DNA of 51,159 bases from Actinophytocola xanthii (GCF_001921205.1 NZ_MSIE01000028.1:1-51159); one strand, 5' to 3'; shown: positions 1-9,618, counted from the stretch's first letter. The notes: a model not told the origin generated them from the letters alone. Made by a program: numbers and translations.

Positions 1-140
1 GCGTCGCTGACGCGATCTCGCTTCGCTCGACCCTGGACACCGGTGGCCCGGAGCTACGGGACGGCCTGTGCGAGGGAGCCCGGGGGGAGTAGGCAGCTGG
101 TGGGGCGGGTTCAGCCTGGCCGGGCTCGCACTGGGCCTGC

Positions 141-252
141 CGGCTCGGCTTTGTGCGGCTCGGCTTTGTGCGGCTCGGCTTTGTGCGGCTCGGCTTTGTG
201 CGGCTCGGCTTGCTCGGCTCGGCTCGGCTCGGCTTGCTCGGCTCGGCTCGGC
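141..252. repeat. Tandem repeat, 15-bp unit x4 plus GGCTC-rich tail
   Basis: The unit CGGCTCGGCTTTGTG occurs four times without a mismatch at 141-155, 156-170, 171-185 and 186-200. It then decays into 5-bp GGCTC/GGCTT steps with a repeated GGCTTGCTC element to about 252. The unit length is a multiple of three, so false open frames run through it. Perfect copies suggest recent slippage expansion. No spacers are present, so it is not a CRISPR array. Confidence 0.85.
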
Positions 253-305
253 GTGCTTGGCGGCGTGGCTCGGTCAGCTGCCTCGGTTAGCGCGGCTCGC
301 TAAGC

Positions 306-326
306 GCGGCTTTGCAAGCCGCTTTT
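306..326 (+). terminator. Short hairpin with T-run
   Basis: Arms GCGGCTT (306-312) and AAGCCGC (316-322) pair perfectly around TGC, followed by TTTT at 323-326 on the plus strand. The T-run orients it as an intrinsic terminator for plus-strand transcription, although the nearest gene is tex on the minus strand, ending about 80 bp away. It may stop transcripts from either side. The stem is short. Confidence 0.4.
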
Positions 327-406
327 GCCAGCCGCCTCGGGCAGTGCGAGCTACTGCATACCTGGGGCTGGCTGGGGGCTCAATGGGGGCGGCTGCTCCG
401 AGCGCG

Positions 407-2785
407 TCAGTTGGGGCGGTAGCCCGCCTTGCGGAGGGCTTCGGCCATGGCGCCGGTGGGGGCGGCGGGGGTGTTGCGGTCGCGCTGGTTGCGGCGTTGT
501 TGGCCGCCGGTGCGTTGCTGGGTGGCGCCGCCCCGTTGTTGGGTGCGGTCGCGTTGTTGGGCGCCGCGTTGGTCCTGGCGGGGGCGGGAGGGGGTGTCCT
601 CCTCCAGGCGCAGGGTGAGGGAGATGCGTTTGCGGGGGATGTCCACCTCCAGGACCTTCGCTCGGACTATGTCGCCCGACTTGACTACCTCGCGGGGGTC
701 CTTGACGAAGGTGCGGGAGAGCTGGGACACGTGTGCCAGACCATCACAGTGGACGCCTATGTCGATGAAGGCGCCGAAGGCGGCGACGTTCGTGACCACG
801 CCTTCGAGGATCATTCCCACCTTGAGGTCGGCGAGGGTGTGGACGGCGTCGTTGAACGTGGCCGTGCGGAAGGCGGGGCGGGGGTCGCGGCCCGGTTTGT
901 CCAGCTCAACCAGGATGTCGGTGACGGTGGGGAGGCCGAACTGCTCGTCGACGAACTGTTGGGGGGACAGCGCCCTGAGGACCTTCGTGTTGCCGATCAG
1001 CTCGGGGAGAGGTCGGCCGGTCGTCGACACGATGCGGCGGACGATCGGGTAGGCCTCGGGATGGACGGCCGAGGCGTCGAGGGGATCGTCGCCGGCGGGG
1101 ATGCGGAGGAAGCCGGCGCACTGTTCGAACGCCTTGGGGCCCAGTTTGGGGACGTCGCGCAGGGCCGTTCGGGAGCGGAACGGGCCGTTGGCGTCGCGGT
1201 GGGCGACGATGTTCGCGGCGAGGGCGCCGCCGATGCCGGACACCCTGGTGAGCAGGGGGACCGACGCCGTGTTGAGGTCCACGCCTACGCCGTTGACACA
1301 GTCCTCCACCACGGCGTCCAGGGAGCGGGAGAGCTTCACCTCGGAGATGTCGTGTTGGTACTGGCCCACGCCGATGGACTTGGGGTCGATCTTGACCAGC
1401 TCGGCCAGGGGGTCCTGGAGGCGACGGGCGATGGACACCGCGCCGCGGAGGGAGACGTCCAGGGTGGGGAGCTCCTGGGAGGCGTAGGCGGAAGCCGAGT
1501 ACACCGACGCGCCCGCTTCGGAGACCATCACCTTCGTCAGCTTGAGCTCGGGTGCCTTGGCCAGCAGCTCGGCGGCCAGCTTGTCGGTCTCCCTCGATGC
1601 GGTGCCGTTGCCGATGGCGATCAGGTCGACGTCGTGGGTCTTGGCCAGGCGGTGGAGGGTCGCCAGGGCCTCGTTCCAGCGCTTGGCCGGGGCGTGCGGG
1701 TAGATGGTGTCGGTGGCCACGACCTTGCCGGTGGCATCGACCACCGCGACCTTGACGCCGGTGCGCAGGCCCGGGTCCAGGCCCATCGTGGCGCGGGTGC
1801 CGGCGGGGGCGGCCAGCAGGAGGTCGCGGAGGTTGGCGGCGAACACCCGCACGGCCTCGTCCTCGGCTTCCTGGCGTAGGCGGGTGCGCAGGTCGATGCC
1901 GAGGTGCACCAGGATGCGGGTGCGCCAGGCCCACCGGACCGTGTCGGCGAGCCAGCGGTCGGCGGGGCGGCCCTGGTCGTCGACGCCGAAGCGGGAGGCG
2001 ATGCGAGCCTCGTACTCCGACGGGCCGGGCGGCTGGTCGTCGTCGGGGTGGGGGTCGAGCGTGAGCTCGAGTGCCTCCTCCTTCTCCCCCCGGAACATCG
2101 CGAGGATGCGGTGCGAGGGGAGCTTGGTGAACGGCTCGGAGAAGTCGAAGTAGTCGGCGAACTTGGCGCCGGCCTCCTGCTTGCCGTCGCGGACCTTGGC
2201 GACCAGCCTGCCCTGGTTCCACATGCGTTCGCGCAGCGTGCCGATCAGGTCGGCGTCCTCGCTGAACCGCTCGACGAGGATGGCCCGGGCGCCGTCCAGG
2301 GCGGCCTGGGCGTCCGCGACGCCGCGCTCGGCGTCGACGAACACCGCGGCCGCGGCCTGCGGGTCGGTGTTCGGGTCGTCCAGGAGGCCGTCGGCCAGGG
2401 GCTCCAGGCCAGCCTCGCGCGCGATCTGGGCCTTGGTCCGGCGCTTGGGCTTGAACGGGAGGTAGATGTCCTCCAGGCGGGCCTTGGAGTCGGCGGCCAT
2501 GATCTGCGCGGTGAGCGCGTCGTCGAGCTTGCCCTGGCTCCTGATCGACTCGAGCACCGCGGCGCGGCGCTCCTCGAGCTCGCGGAGGTAGCGCAGGCGC
2601 TCCTCGAGCGTGCGGAGCTGGGCGTCGTCCAGCGCGCCGGTGGCCTCCTTGCGGTACCGGGCGATGAACGGCACCGTCGAGCCGCCGTCGAGCAGCTCCA
2701 CGGCCGAACGCACCTGGCGCTCGGCGACCTCGAGCTCCTCGGCGATGCGCCGGAACACGGATGCCGGGGTGGCCGTCGCAGTCAC
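407..2785 (-). CDS. tex: Tex family RNA-binding protein (S1 domain)
   Basis: A 792-residue Tex/YhgF-type protein, the usual family length. It shows a helical Tex N-terminus with the family-typical [10 protein letters not shown], a YqgF-like RNase H fold beginning GLDPGLRTG, a helix-hairpin-helix region ([17 protein letters not shown]) and a C-terminal S1 domain ([18 protein letters not shown]). It ends in an Arg/Gln-rich low-complexity tail and GYRPN. Family members bind nucleic acid and are linked to transcription and RNA metabolism; no specific partner is visible here. The frame stays open upstream to 3331, but homology begins at the GTG at 2785 and the extension is antisense to the MarR gene, so 2785 is chosen. 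It is divergent from the MarR/exporter pair across about 160 bp. Confidence 0.93.
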   Translation of the reverse strand: MTATATPASVFRRIAEELEVAERQVRSAVELLDGGSTVPFIARYRKEATGALDDAQLRTLEERLRYLRELEERRAAVLESIRSQGKLDDALTAQIMAADSKARLEDIYLPFKPKRRTKAQIAREAGLEPLADGLLDDPNTDPQAAAAVFVDAERGVADAQAALDGARAILVERFSEDADLIGTLRERMWNQGRLVAKVRDGKQEAGAKFADYFDFSEPFTKLPSHRILAMFRGEKEEALELTLDPHPDDDQPPGPSEYEARIASRFGVDDQGRPADRWLADTVRWAWRTRILVHLGIDLRTRLRQEAEDEAVRVFAANLRDLLLAAPAGTRATMGLDPGLRTGVKVAVVDATGKVVATDTIYPHAPAKRWNEALATLHRLAKTHDVDLIAIGNGTASRETDKLAAELLAKAPELKLTKVMVSEAGASVYSASAYASQELPTLDVSLRGAVSIARRLQDPLAELVKIDPKSIGVGQYQHDISEVKLSRSLDAVVEDCVNGVGVDLNTASVPLLTRVSGIGGALAANIVAHRDANGPFRSRTALRDVPKLGPKAFEQCAGFLRIPAGDDPLDASAVHPEAYPIVRRIVSTTGRPLPELIGNTKVLRALSPQQFVDEQFGLPTVTDILVELDKPGRDPRPAFRTATFNDAVHTLADLKVGMILEGVVTNVAAFGAFIDIGVHCDGLAHVSQLSRTFVKDPREVVKSGDIVRAKVLEVDIPRKRISLTLRLEEDTPSRPRQDQRGAQQRDRTQQRGGATQQRTGGQQRRNQRDRNTPAAPTGAMAEALRKAGYRPN

Positions 2786-2917
2786 AGTCTTCCGCCCTCT
2801 CGATGGGTTCCGCGGCTCGGTGAGCCCCGTGGGAGCATTCTGCCGCCCGCCACCGACAGCGGTGCGCGCGCCCGCGACCCCCGCCGGCCTGAGTTCCCGC
2901 TCACAGTCCCTTGCGGA

Positions 2918-2954
2918 TAGTTTCACGAGTGAAATGATTGCGTCCGTGAAACTA
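2918..2954 (+). promoter_or_regulatory. Probable MarR autoregulatory operator and promoter
   Basis: TTTCACGAGTGAAA (2921-2934) is a perfect inverted repeat, and TAGTTTCAC (2918-2926) pairs perfectly with GTGAAACTA (2946-2954) over a wider spacing. The shared TTTCAC/GTGAAA half-sites are arranged so that two dimers could overlap. TTGCGG (2911-2916) and AATGAT (2933-2938) lie 16 bp apart and could be -35 and -10, placing the transcript start close to the GTG at 2946. Binding by the adjacent MarR protein is inferred from position. Confidence 0.6.
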
Positions 2955-3416
2955 AGTGCGTCGTCGGTGGAGTCGGTGACCGACGACGTCGTCAGTTTCC
3001 TCTCCCGTCTCAAGCAGAGCGGCGAGGCCCACATATTGGGTGTCGCCGCCGGGCTCGATCTGTCATTCTCCCAGCTGCGTGCCCTGTTCGTGCTCGCCGA
3101 CTGCCAGGAGGAGCTGGCGGTCAACGAGCTCGCCGAACGTCTCGCGCTGTCAATGGCGACCGCCGGTCGCGCCGTGCAGGCGCTGGCCCGGGCCGAGATG
3201 GTCACGCGCCGGGAGGACGACCAGGACCGGAGGGTCAAGCGGGTTCGCCTGTCCGAGCGCGGCCGAGCTCTGGTGGCCGGGTTGGACCGCGCCCACCGCG
3301 AGGCCGTCCGGGACTGCGTCCGCTCGCTCACCGAGCACGAGCGTGCGCGGCTCTCGGCGGCCCTGGCGCCCCTCCTGGCTCAGGGGGACACACCGACACC
3401 GACAACCGGTTGCTGA
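2946..3416 (+). CDS. MarR family transcriptional regulator
   Basis: A winged-helix regulator of 156 residues, typical of MarR. The DNA-binding core is visible as [14 protein letters not shown], then [19 protein letters not shown] (recognition helix region) and the wing with [18 protein letters not shown]. It probably represses itself and the exporter 21 bp downstream, with a small ligand relieving repression. Two starts are possible: ATG at 2934 or GTG at 2946. Neither has a Shine-Dalgarno sequence. GTG 2946 is preferred because it lies about 8 bp after a possible -10 and would give a leaderless mRNA, but the ATG adds only four residues and cannot be excluded. Confidence 0.85.
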   Translation: MKLSASSVESVTDDVVSFLSRLKQSGEAHILGVAAGLDLSFSQLRALFVLADCQEELAVNELAERLALSMATAGRAVQALARAEMVTRREDDQDRRVKRVRLSERGRALVAGLDRAHREAVRDCVRSLTEHERARLSAALAPLLAQGDTPTPTTGC

Positions 3417-3437
3417 ATCACGAGGGGAAGTAAGGCC

Positions 3438-5039
3438 TTGATAGAACCATTACCTCCGACCGCTGCCGCGGGGGCGGCGCCGTCGGCGGAGGAGCAGGGG
3501 CTCGACCGGCGGATCCTGTTGATCGGGTCGGTCGTCGTGCTCGGCGCGATCATGGCGATGCTCGACATCACCGTCGTCAACGTCGCGCTCGACCGCCTGA
3601 TCATCGAGTTCGACACGACGCTCGACCAGATGCAGTGGGTCGCCACGGGCTACACCCTGGCGCTCGCCACGGTGATCCCGCTGTCCGGTTGGGCGGCGGA
3701 CCGCTTCGGGACCAAGCGGATCTACCTGACCGCGGTGTTCCTGTTCATGCTCGGCTCGGCCGCGGCCGGCACGGCCTGGTCGGCGGAGTCGCTGATCCTG
3801 TTCCGCGTCCTGCAGGGGCTCGGCGGCGGCATGCTGATGCCGCTGGGCATGACGATCCTGACCAAGGCCGCCGGCCCGGAGCGGGTCGGCCGGGTGATGG
3901 CCGTGCTCGGCGTGCCGATGCTGCTGGGCCCGATCGTCGGCCCGATCCTGGGCGGCTGGTTGGTCGACGACGTCTCCTGGCGCTGGATCTTCTTCCTGAA
4001 CATCCCGATCGGCATCGTGTCGCTGATCATGGGCGCCAGGATCCTGGAGCCCGACGAGCCCCGCCCGACCGAGCGGCTCGACGTGCTTGGCCTGCTGCTG
4101 CTCTCGCCGGGGCTGGCGGCGCTGATCTACGGCCTGGCCCAGGTGCCCGCACACGGGGGTTTCGGCCACCTCGAGGTGTACGGGCCGGCGCTGGCGGGCG
4201 CGGTGCTGGTGGCCGCGTTCATCGTGCACGCCGGCCGCACGCCACACGCGCTGATCGACCTGAAGCTGTTCCGGGACCGGGGCTTCTCGATGGCCTCGAT
4301 CACGATGGTGCTGTTCACCGTGGCGTTCTTCGGCGCGATGCTGCTGTTCCCGCTGTACTTCCAGCAGGTGCGGGTGGAGAGCGCGCTCAACGCCGGCCTG
4401 CTGCTCGCTCCGCAGGGGATCGGCGCCATGATCATGATGCCGATCGCCGGCCGGATCGTGGACCGGGGCGGCGCGGCCAGGATGGCCCAGCTCGGCATCC
4501 TGACCATCGTCGCCTCGATGGTGGTGTTCATCCGGATCGGCGCGGACACCTCCTACTGGACGATCGGTGCGGCGCTGTTCGTGCTCGGCCTCGGTATGGG
4601 CATGGCGATGATGCCGATCATGTCGATCGCGCTGAAGACGCTCCGGCCGGAGAGCGTGGCCAGGGCGTCCACCAGCCTGAACATCATCCAGCAGGTGGCC
4701 GCCTCGATCGGCACGGCGATGCTCTCGGTGATCCTGTTCAACGAGACCAAGGAGCGCCTCGCGCCGGTGCTCGCGCAGCTGCCCGCGGCTCCCTCCGACG
4801 GGGAGGGTGCCGCGACGACCGCCCTCCGGGACCTGCCCCAGCAGGTGCGCGACCTCCTCGCGCCGCCCATGGCAGACGCCTACGCGACCACGTTCGTCTG
4901 GGCGCTGGTGCTGCTCGCGGTGTCGTTCCTGCCGGCGCTGCTGCTGCCTCGCGGCACGGCCGTTCCGCCGGTCCCGCCCGCCCAGGATGACCAGGGCGTG
5001 CGCGGCGAGGAGCGTGTGCCGGAAGGCGAGCTGAGCTGA
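3438..5039 (+). CDS. MFS drug exporter, DHA2 (EmrB/QacA) family
   Basis: A 533-residue major facilitator with about 14 hydrophobic segments, the DHA2 layout. It has DITVVNVALDRL in TM1, motif A as GWAADRFGTKR and the antiporter motif C as GPIVGPILGGWLVD. It should export hydrophobic or cationic compounds from the cytoplasmic membrane using the proton gradient; the substrate cannot be read from sequence. The TTG at 3438 is chosen because GAGGGGAAG lies 8-9 bp upstream and the protein begins just before the soluble N-terminus typical of the family. It follows the MarR gene by 21 bp, a classic regulator-pump pair. A 12-bp hairpin follows its stop. Confidence 0.92.
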   Translation: MIEPLPPTAAAGAAPSAEEQGLDRRILLIGSVVVLGAIMAMLDITVVNVALDRLIIEFDTTLDQMQWVATGYTLALATVIPLSGWAADRFGTKRIYLTAVFLFMLGSAAAGTAWSAESLILFRVLQGLGGGMLMPLGMTILTKAAGPERVGRVMAVLGVPMLLGPIVGPILGGWLVDDVSWRWIFFLNIPIGIVSLIMGARILEPDEPRPTERLDVLGLLLLSPGLAALIYGLAQVPAHGGFGHLEVYGPALAGAVLVAAFIVHAGRTPHALIDLKLFRDRGFSMASITMVLFTVAFFGAMLLFPLYFQQVRVESALNAGLLLAPQGIGAMIMMPIAGRIVDRGGAARMAQLGILTIVASMVVFIRIGADTSYWTIGAALFVLGLGMGMAMMPIMSIALKTLRPESVARASTSLNIIQQVAASIGTAMLSVILFNETKERLAPVLAQLPAAPSDGEGAATTALRDLPQQVRDLLAPPMADAYATTFVWALVLLAVSFLPALLLPRGTAVPPVPPAQDDQGVRGEERVPEGELS

Positions 5040-5052
5040 CCCGACAGTGACA

Positions 5053-5089
5053 CGGCGGCGCCGGAAGCCTGTGGCTCCCGGCGCCGCCG
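5053..5089. terminator. Bidirectional hairpin between converging genes
   Basis: CGGCGGCGCCGG (5053-5064) and CCGGCGCCGCCG (5078-5089) are a perfect 12-bp inverted repeat with a 13-nt loop. It fills the gap between the exporter stop (5039) and the stop of the converging HEAT-like gene (5091). There is no T-run, as is common in actinobacteria. Confidence 0.75.
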
Positions 5090-5090
5090 G

Positions 5091-8000
5091 TCATTCGGGG
5101 CTGGTGACGATGTCCAGGGCGAGCGGCCGCACGTCCGGGTCGGCGTGCTCGCGCAGCGCCAGCACGAGCTCCCGCCAGTGCTCGGGCCAGCCCGCCCGGT
5201 GCCCGGCCACCTCGGCCACCGCCAGCGCCAGCATCGGCGCCGCCGGGGCCGGCTCCCGTGCGGCCAGAGCGCTCGCCACCTCGTGCAGGTGCCGCTCGGG
5301 CAGCCGTGCCACGGTCGCCCACACCCGTCGGAGCAGGGCGTCGCGTGCCTGCCAGGCCGGCAGGGGACCGGTGGCCAGCTCGGCGAGCCGCACGAGGGCG
5401 GGTAGGTCCCCGGCGCCGCCGTCCAGCGGGACCGCCGAGGTCGCCAGCTCCACCACCGGGCGGCGCAGGGTCGGGTCGGTGGCCAGGTCGCCGGCCAGCT
5501 CGGCGGCGGCCGCCCGCATCGTCTCCGAGGACGGGGCCGCGGCGGCGACGGCGTCGGCAACGGCGAGGACGCGCCGGCGTGCCGGCAGGTCGCGGTCGGC
5601 GGTCGGCGTCGGCTCGGGTACCGCGCGCAACGCCGCGACAACGGCGGTGAGCGGCGCCGGGTCCTCCCGTGCCTCGCACGCCGCGACCAGGGCGGTCAGC
5701 GCATGGTGCCAGCGTGCGGTACCGGTCAGGTCGCCGACCAGGCGCACGAGCATCGCCGTCCCGGCCTCGTCCCAGCGGGACCAGGCCGGCAGCGCGGCGA
5801 GGCCACGGCGGGCCGTGTCGGGATCGGGTGCGGCGGCGACGGTGTGGACCACCGCGGCATAGCGGGCGCGGTGCCGGGGGCCGATCGTGGTCGGGTCCAG
5901 CTCGAGCACCGCCGTGGCGACCTCCGGCTCGGAACCGGCGGCCGCCGCCAGCAGGTCCCAGGTGCGCTCGTGGTCCAGGCACCACCTTGCCGCCCAGACC
6001 AGGGCGCGCCGGACGTCGCGGTGCTGGTCGGGGCGCGCCCATTCGGCCGCGAGGACCGCGCCGAGGTCCGGCGCGCGGTGCGCGGCGAGCAGCCGCAGGG
6101 CCTCCTTGCGGGAGGTCACTTTGCGACTGCCCAGGGCCGGGGCCAGCGCGGCACCGAGCTCGGCCGGCCGGACGAACCGCGCGCAGCGGGAGGCCGCGTA
6201 GACCGCGACCCTGGCGCGGTCGGTGTCGGCGTGGCCGAGTAGCTCCGCCAGCACCTCGGCCGGCGCGTCGGTCCAGGCCAGCGCGCTCAGCGCCGCCTCG
6301 CTGACGGCGACCTCCTGGTCCGCGGTGTACCGGAGCAGGCGCTCGACGGTGCCGGGGACCCGACCCAGCCGGCTCACCGCGGCCACCCGTTCCCAGGGCA
6401 TCCTCTTCCGGTGTTCCACGATGCGGGCCAGCAGGTCCGCGTACGCCGCGCACTGACGGGGCAGCCAGCGGTGGAAGCAGCCGGCGAAGTGCGGCACGAA
6501 CCGCACCCCCCGCCGCAGGAACCGGCCGTGCAGCGGCTCGCGCAGCACCTCGTCGAGCAGGTCGGTCCGGCGCCAGCCGATCCCCCTGAGCACCGCGGGG
6601 ACGGTGATCGTGGACCGGTCGGCCGCCAGCACCTCGCCGATCCGGGCGTCCCGGGTGGCGGGCGGTGCCAGCCACAGCTCGATCGCCGAGAGGACGGTGT
6701 TGTCCTCGGCGGCCTCCCTGGCCTGGCCGACGAACCGCTGCAGCTCCGGCATCTTCCACGCCCGCCGGCCCAGGCCCCTGGCCAGGGACAGCGCGGTCTC
6801 GAACCGGCCGTGCCGCGCGTCGTCGGCGATCCTGGGCAGCAGCGCCTCGAACACCCGGTGCTCCCCGCCGCGCGGCAGCTCGCGGTCCAGCCCGGCCAGC
6901 TGGAGCCAGGGGTGTCGCCGGCCCAACCGCTGCATCGCCGCCACCCCCGTGTCCACCAGCTCGGGCTGGCGGCTCAGCACGCCGTGCCGGACCAGCGCGG
7001 CGATCAGCGCCAGCGCGCGGCTCTGCGTCCGCGGCGAGCAGTCCCTGGCCTGTGTGGCGTCGGTCATCAGGGTGAGCAGGGCCGGCGCCTCGGCCGGGCG
7101 GAACAGCCACGGCGGCACCGCCGCGAGCGCCTCGAAGGCGGCCAGGCGCACCGGGTCCTGCTCGTTGCGCAGGCGGTCGAGGGAGCCCAGCGCCTCGGCG
7201 ACGGCCTCCTGGTCCCGGCTGAGCGCCGCGGCAGCGATCAGGCAGCCGTAGGCCTGCGCCCGTTCGGCCGCGGTGGGACGCCGGGTCGCCGCACGCAGGA
7301 GGTCCCGTACCTGGGCCCAGGGCAGCCGGGCGGTGATCTCGAGCCGACGGCTCGGGTCGTCGGCGACGGCCCGCAGCCCGAGCAGCCGCTCCGCCTCCCT
7401 CGCCCTGGCCGCCGCGGGCAACAGGTCGAGCAGGGCGATCGGCAGCCCGTCCGCGGTCAGGTCCCGGTTCCCGACGACGACCGAGTAGACCGCCTCCCGG
7501 CGGGCGGGTGGCAGCACGCGGAGGAACCGCACCAACCGATACGGGTCGAGCGTCCTGGCCAGGGCCCCCAGGTCGCCGTCCCCGGCGCTGAGCAGTGCGC
7601 GCCAGAGCCGCCGCCCGCCCGGCACCGGGCCCCGGCGGCGCGGGTCGAGCAGCACGGCCAACAGGCCGGCCCGGTCCCGCCGGGCCAGTGCGGTCAACGC
7701 CGGGGACAGCGCGCGGGGCAGCTGGACCCGGGGTGCGACCCTCGCGAGCAGCCCGAGCACCCGGTCCGGCTCGACCAGGGCGGCGGCGGCGATCCCGCGG
7801 CCGGTCCTGGTCACGATCCGCTCCCAGTCCGCCCGCGGGGTGGCGTCCAGCTCGGCGTCGAGGTGGTCCAGGAACACCGTGGGGTGGCGGTGGGCGAGCA
7901 TCCCCCAGCCGGTCACCGCGAACGCGAGGTCGGGCAGGGCGGCGGTCACGGTCGCCGAGCCGCACACCGGCAGCAGGACCGCGGCCTCCTCCTCGCCGAA

Positions 8001-8405
8001 CCGGGCCCGGACCGCCGGCAGCAGCGCCTCGGCCAGCTCGACCGCCCGGCCGCGGCGCACGTGCTGGTAGAGGGTGCGCCGTGCCTCCGTCGCGAGCTCG
8101 GGGAGCAGTCCGACCAGGAGCGCGGGGTCCACGCCCAGGCGCACCGCCAGGCCGAGCGAGCGGCCGGCGACGGCCGGCCTGGACGCGGTGAGGCACCGCG
8201 CCACGAAGGCGGTCTCCCCGCCCACGTGGGCCAGGTGCAGGGCCAGGCGGGTCTCGTAGTCGCCGCCCGCCTCGTGCAGCTCGTCGAGCAGGGCGGGAAG
8301 CTCGGGTGTTCCGGCCAGCTCCCGGGCCTGCCGGGCGAGCTCGCGGTGGCGAGCGGTGGCGGGGAGCTCCTCGACGCTCTCGAGCAGGCGGCGCGCGGTG
8401 ATCAC
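5091..8405 (-). CDS. Large HEAT-like alpha-helical protein, function unknown
   Basis: A 1104-residue soluble protein rich in Ala, Leu and Arg, made almost entirely of predicted helical stretches of 30-40 residues ending in short polar turns, as in HEAT/ARM solenoids. I see no signal peptide, transmembrane segment, nucleotide-binding motif or catalytic signature. Solenoids of this kind usually act as scaffolds or protein-binding surfaces; nothing here says for what. Start GTG at 8405 begins a plausible helix (VITARRLLESVEEL) but has no strong ribosome site, so a nearby in-frame start is possible. It lies 31 bp upstream of nothing else on its strand except the BNR gene, whose stop is at 8437, so the two may be cotranscribed. 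Confidence 0.75.
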   Translation of the reverse strand: MITARRLLESVEELPATARHRELARQARELAGTPELPALLDELHEAGGDYETRLALHLAHVGGETAFVARCLTASRPAVAGRSLGLAVRLGVDPALLVGLLPELATEARRTLYQHVRRGRAVELAEALLPAVRARFGEEEAAVLLPVCGSATVTAALPDLAFAVTGWGMLAHRHPTVFLDHLDAELDATPRADWERIVTRTGRGIAAAALVEPDRVLGLLARVAPRVQLPRALSPALTALARRDRAGLLAVLLDPRRRGPVPGGRRLWRALLSAGDGDLGALARTLDPYRLVRFLRVLPPARREAVYSVVVGNRDLTADGLPIALLDLLPAAARAREAERLLGLRAVADDPSRRLEITARLPWAQVRDLLRAATRRPTAAERAQAYGCLIAAAALSRDQEAVAEALGSLDRLRNEQDPVRLAAFEALAAVPPWLFRPAEAPALLTLMTDATQARDCSPRTQSRALALIAALVRHGVLSRQPELVDTGVAAMQRLGRRHPWLQLAGLDRELPRGGEHRVFEALLPRIADDARHGRFETALSLARGLGRRAWKMPELQRFVGQAREAAEDNTVLSAIELWLAPPATRDARIGEVLAADRSTITVPAVLRGIGWRRTDLLDEVLREPLHGRFLRRGVRFVPHFAGCFHRWLPRQCAAYADLLARIVEHRKRMPWERVAAVSRLGRVPGTVERLLRYTADQEVAVSEAALSALAWTDAPAEVLAELLGHADTDRARVAVYAASRCARFVRPAELGAALAPALGSRKVTSRKEALRLLAAHRAPDLGAVLAAEWARPDQHRDVRRALVWAARWCLDHERTWDLLAAAAGSEPEVATAVLELDPTTIGPRHRARYAAVVHTVAAAPDPDTARRGLAALPAWSRWDEAGTAMLVRLVGDLTGTARWHHALTALVAACEAREDPAPLTAVVAALRAVPEPTPTADRDLPARRRVLAVADAVAAAAPSSETMRAAAAELAGDLATDPTLRRPVVELATSAVPLDGGAGDLPALVRLAELATGPLPAWQARDALLRRVWATVARLPERHLHEVASALAAREPAPAAPMLALAVAEVAGHRAGWPEHWRELVLALREHADPDVRPLALDIVTSPE

Positions 8406-8436
8406 GGCCAGATTCTGCCCCGGCGACCGCGGCCGG

Positions 8437-9498
8437 TCAGCCGAACCGCAGAACCGCCACCCGGCCGCGTGCGCCCGACGCCCAGCAGGCGCCGTCCCAG
8501 CCGCAGTCGACGTTGTCGAAGGTCCCGTCGTCGAACTGCCGCCAATGACGTCCGCCGTCGACGCTCACGTCGCTGCCGCTCGGGCCGACCGCGAGCAGCG
8601 TCGAGTGCAGGAAGGGGTGGTAGGTGACCGCCGACCGGTAGCCGGCCGGGGAGTTCGCCGGCTCACGCCAGGTCCGCCCGCCGTCGCGGGACAGCGCCAG
8701 GTTGTCCTCGCCGCTGGTCGGGTTCAGGTAGTCGCCGCCGATCGCGATGCCCTGGGCGGGGGTGCGGAACGCCACCGCGAACACGCCGGCGCTCTCGCTG
8801 CTGGCCAGCGGGGTGTCGGCGGCGGTCCAGGTGCGGCCGCGGTCGGCCGAGTGCAGGACCCGCGCGGTGTCCGCGCCGCCGGTCGCGATCCAGGCGTGCC
8901 GCCGCCCGGCGACGGCGACGCACTGTCCGCTCGCGGAGAAGCCGTACTCGCCGGGCAGCGCCGCGGGCATCCCGTCGTCGGGCAGCACCCGCCACGAGCG
9001 GCCCCCGTCGGAGGTGGACAGCACACGGAACCTGCCGTCCACCGGGTCGCCGGCGACGAGCCCGTTGCGGTGGTCGAAGAACGCCACGCAGTTGTAGAAC
9101 GCGGCCTCCTCCGGGTTGCGGAAGGTCTCGGTCCAGGTCGCGCCGCCGTCGGTGGTCCGGTAGATCCGCGAGGCGGCGCCGGGCCCGATCGACAGCGCCA
9201 CCGCGGTCCGCGCGTCGAACGCCTCGATGTCCCGGAAGTCCAGGTCCGCCGTGTCCGGCGGGCCCACCTGCCGCCAGGTCCGTCCGCCGTCCAGCGTGCG
9301 CAGCACCGTGCCCCGCGCCCCGCTGGCCCAGGCGACCCGCCGGCTGACCGCGGAGAGCCCGCGCAGCTGGGCGTCGGTCCCGGTCGGGGTGAGGGTCCAG
9401 GACAGCGAGCCGGTGCCGGCGGCGGCACCCGGTGCGGTCGCGACCGTGCTCGCGACCGCGGCCAGTACCAGCAGGACAACGCTCAGCGCACGCCTCAT
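8437..9498 (-). CDS. Secreted BNR/YCF48-like beta-propeller protein
   Basis: A 353-residue protein with a signal peptide (MRRALSVVLLVLAAVASTVA, cleavage near APGAAAG). The mature part has repeated Asp-box-like turns: TLDGGRTWRQ, TTDGGATWTE, TSDGGRSWRV, SADRGRTWTA and SRDGGRTWRE, the signature of sialidase-type/BNR or YCF48-like propellers. It lacks the arginine triad I would expect of a true sialidase, so an enzymatic role is not supported; many homologues are annotated loosely as oxidoreductases. It probably works outside the membrane. ATG at 9498 is fixed by the signal peptide. The longer open frame upstream is antisense to the divergent PH-domain gene. Confidence 0.8.
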   Translation of the reverse strand: MRRALSVVLLVLAAVASTVATAPGAAAGTGSLSWTLTPTGTDAQLRGLSAVSRRVAWASGARGTVLRTLDGGRTWRQVGPPDTADLDFRDIEAFDARTAVALSIGPGAASRIYRTTDGGATWTETFRNPEEAAFYNCVAFFDHRNGLVAGDPVDGRFRVLSTSDGGRSWRVLPDDGMPAALPGEYGFSASGQCVAVAGRRHAWIATGGADTARVLHSADRGRTWTAADTPLASSESAGVFAVAFRTPAQGIAIGGDYLNPTSGEDNLALSRDGGRTWREPANSPAGYRSAVTYHPFLHSTLLAVGPSGSDVSVDGGRHWRQFDDGTFDNVDCGWDGACWASGARGRVAVLRFG

Positions 9499-9538
9499 GG
9501 CCGCCAAGATAGCCCGGCGGGTCGGCCGGGGGAACGAC

Positions 9539-9552
9539 GAACGACATCGTTC
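9539..9552. promoter_or_regulatory. Inverted repeat in divergent promoter region
   Basis: GAACGA (9539-9544) and TCGTTC (9547-9552) form a perfect inverted repeat with a 2-bp centre, midway between the propeller gene (minus) and the PH-domain pair (plus). An extra GAACGA half-site overlaps nearby at 9532-9537. It could be an operator for an unknown regulator; no regulator gene is adjacent. Confidence 0.35.
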
Positions 9553-9618
9553 TTTCGGACGACGCCGGGGCTGATGGACCGCCCCTAGGGTCGGTTCACA
9601 CGCGACAGGGGAGGAACA

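Larger units (their letters stand above)
1..406. other. Gene-less region downstream of tex
   Basis: No convincing gene lies here. The open frames across it are low-complexity (Leu-Cys-Gly-Ser or Cys-Ala-Ala-Arg repeats) and follow a tandem DNA repeat. The stretch holds a 15-bp tandem repeat at 141-200, a degenerate GGCTC/GGCTT tract to about 252, and a short hairpin followed by four T at 306-326. The tex stop codon is at 407, so this is 3' flanking DNA of tex. Confidence 0.7.

Noticed and set aside
141-252. CRISPR array
   Set aside because: Units are directly adjacent with no spacers, and no cas genes occur in the window.
68-1879. 603-residue plus-strand open frame
   Set aside because: It is antisense to tex and begins in the tandem repeat; high GC removes stops in this frame.
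2786-3331. 182-codon N-terminal extension of tex
   Set aside because: It is antisense to the MarR gene and has no Tex homology; the Tex family start is at 2785.
4738-8196. 1152-residue minus-strand frame overlapping the HEAT-like gene
   Set aside because: Pro/Arg/Gly/Ala-rich shadow frame of the real gene.
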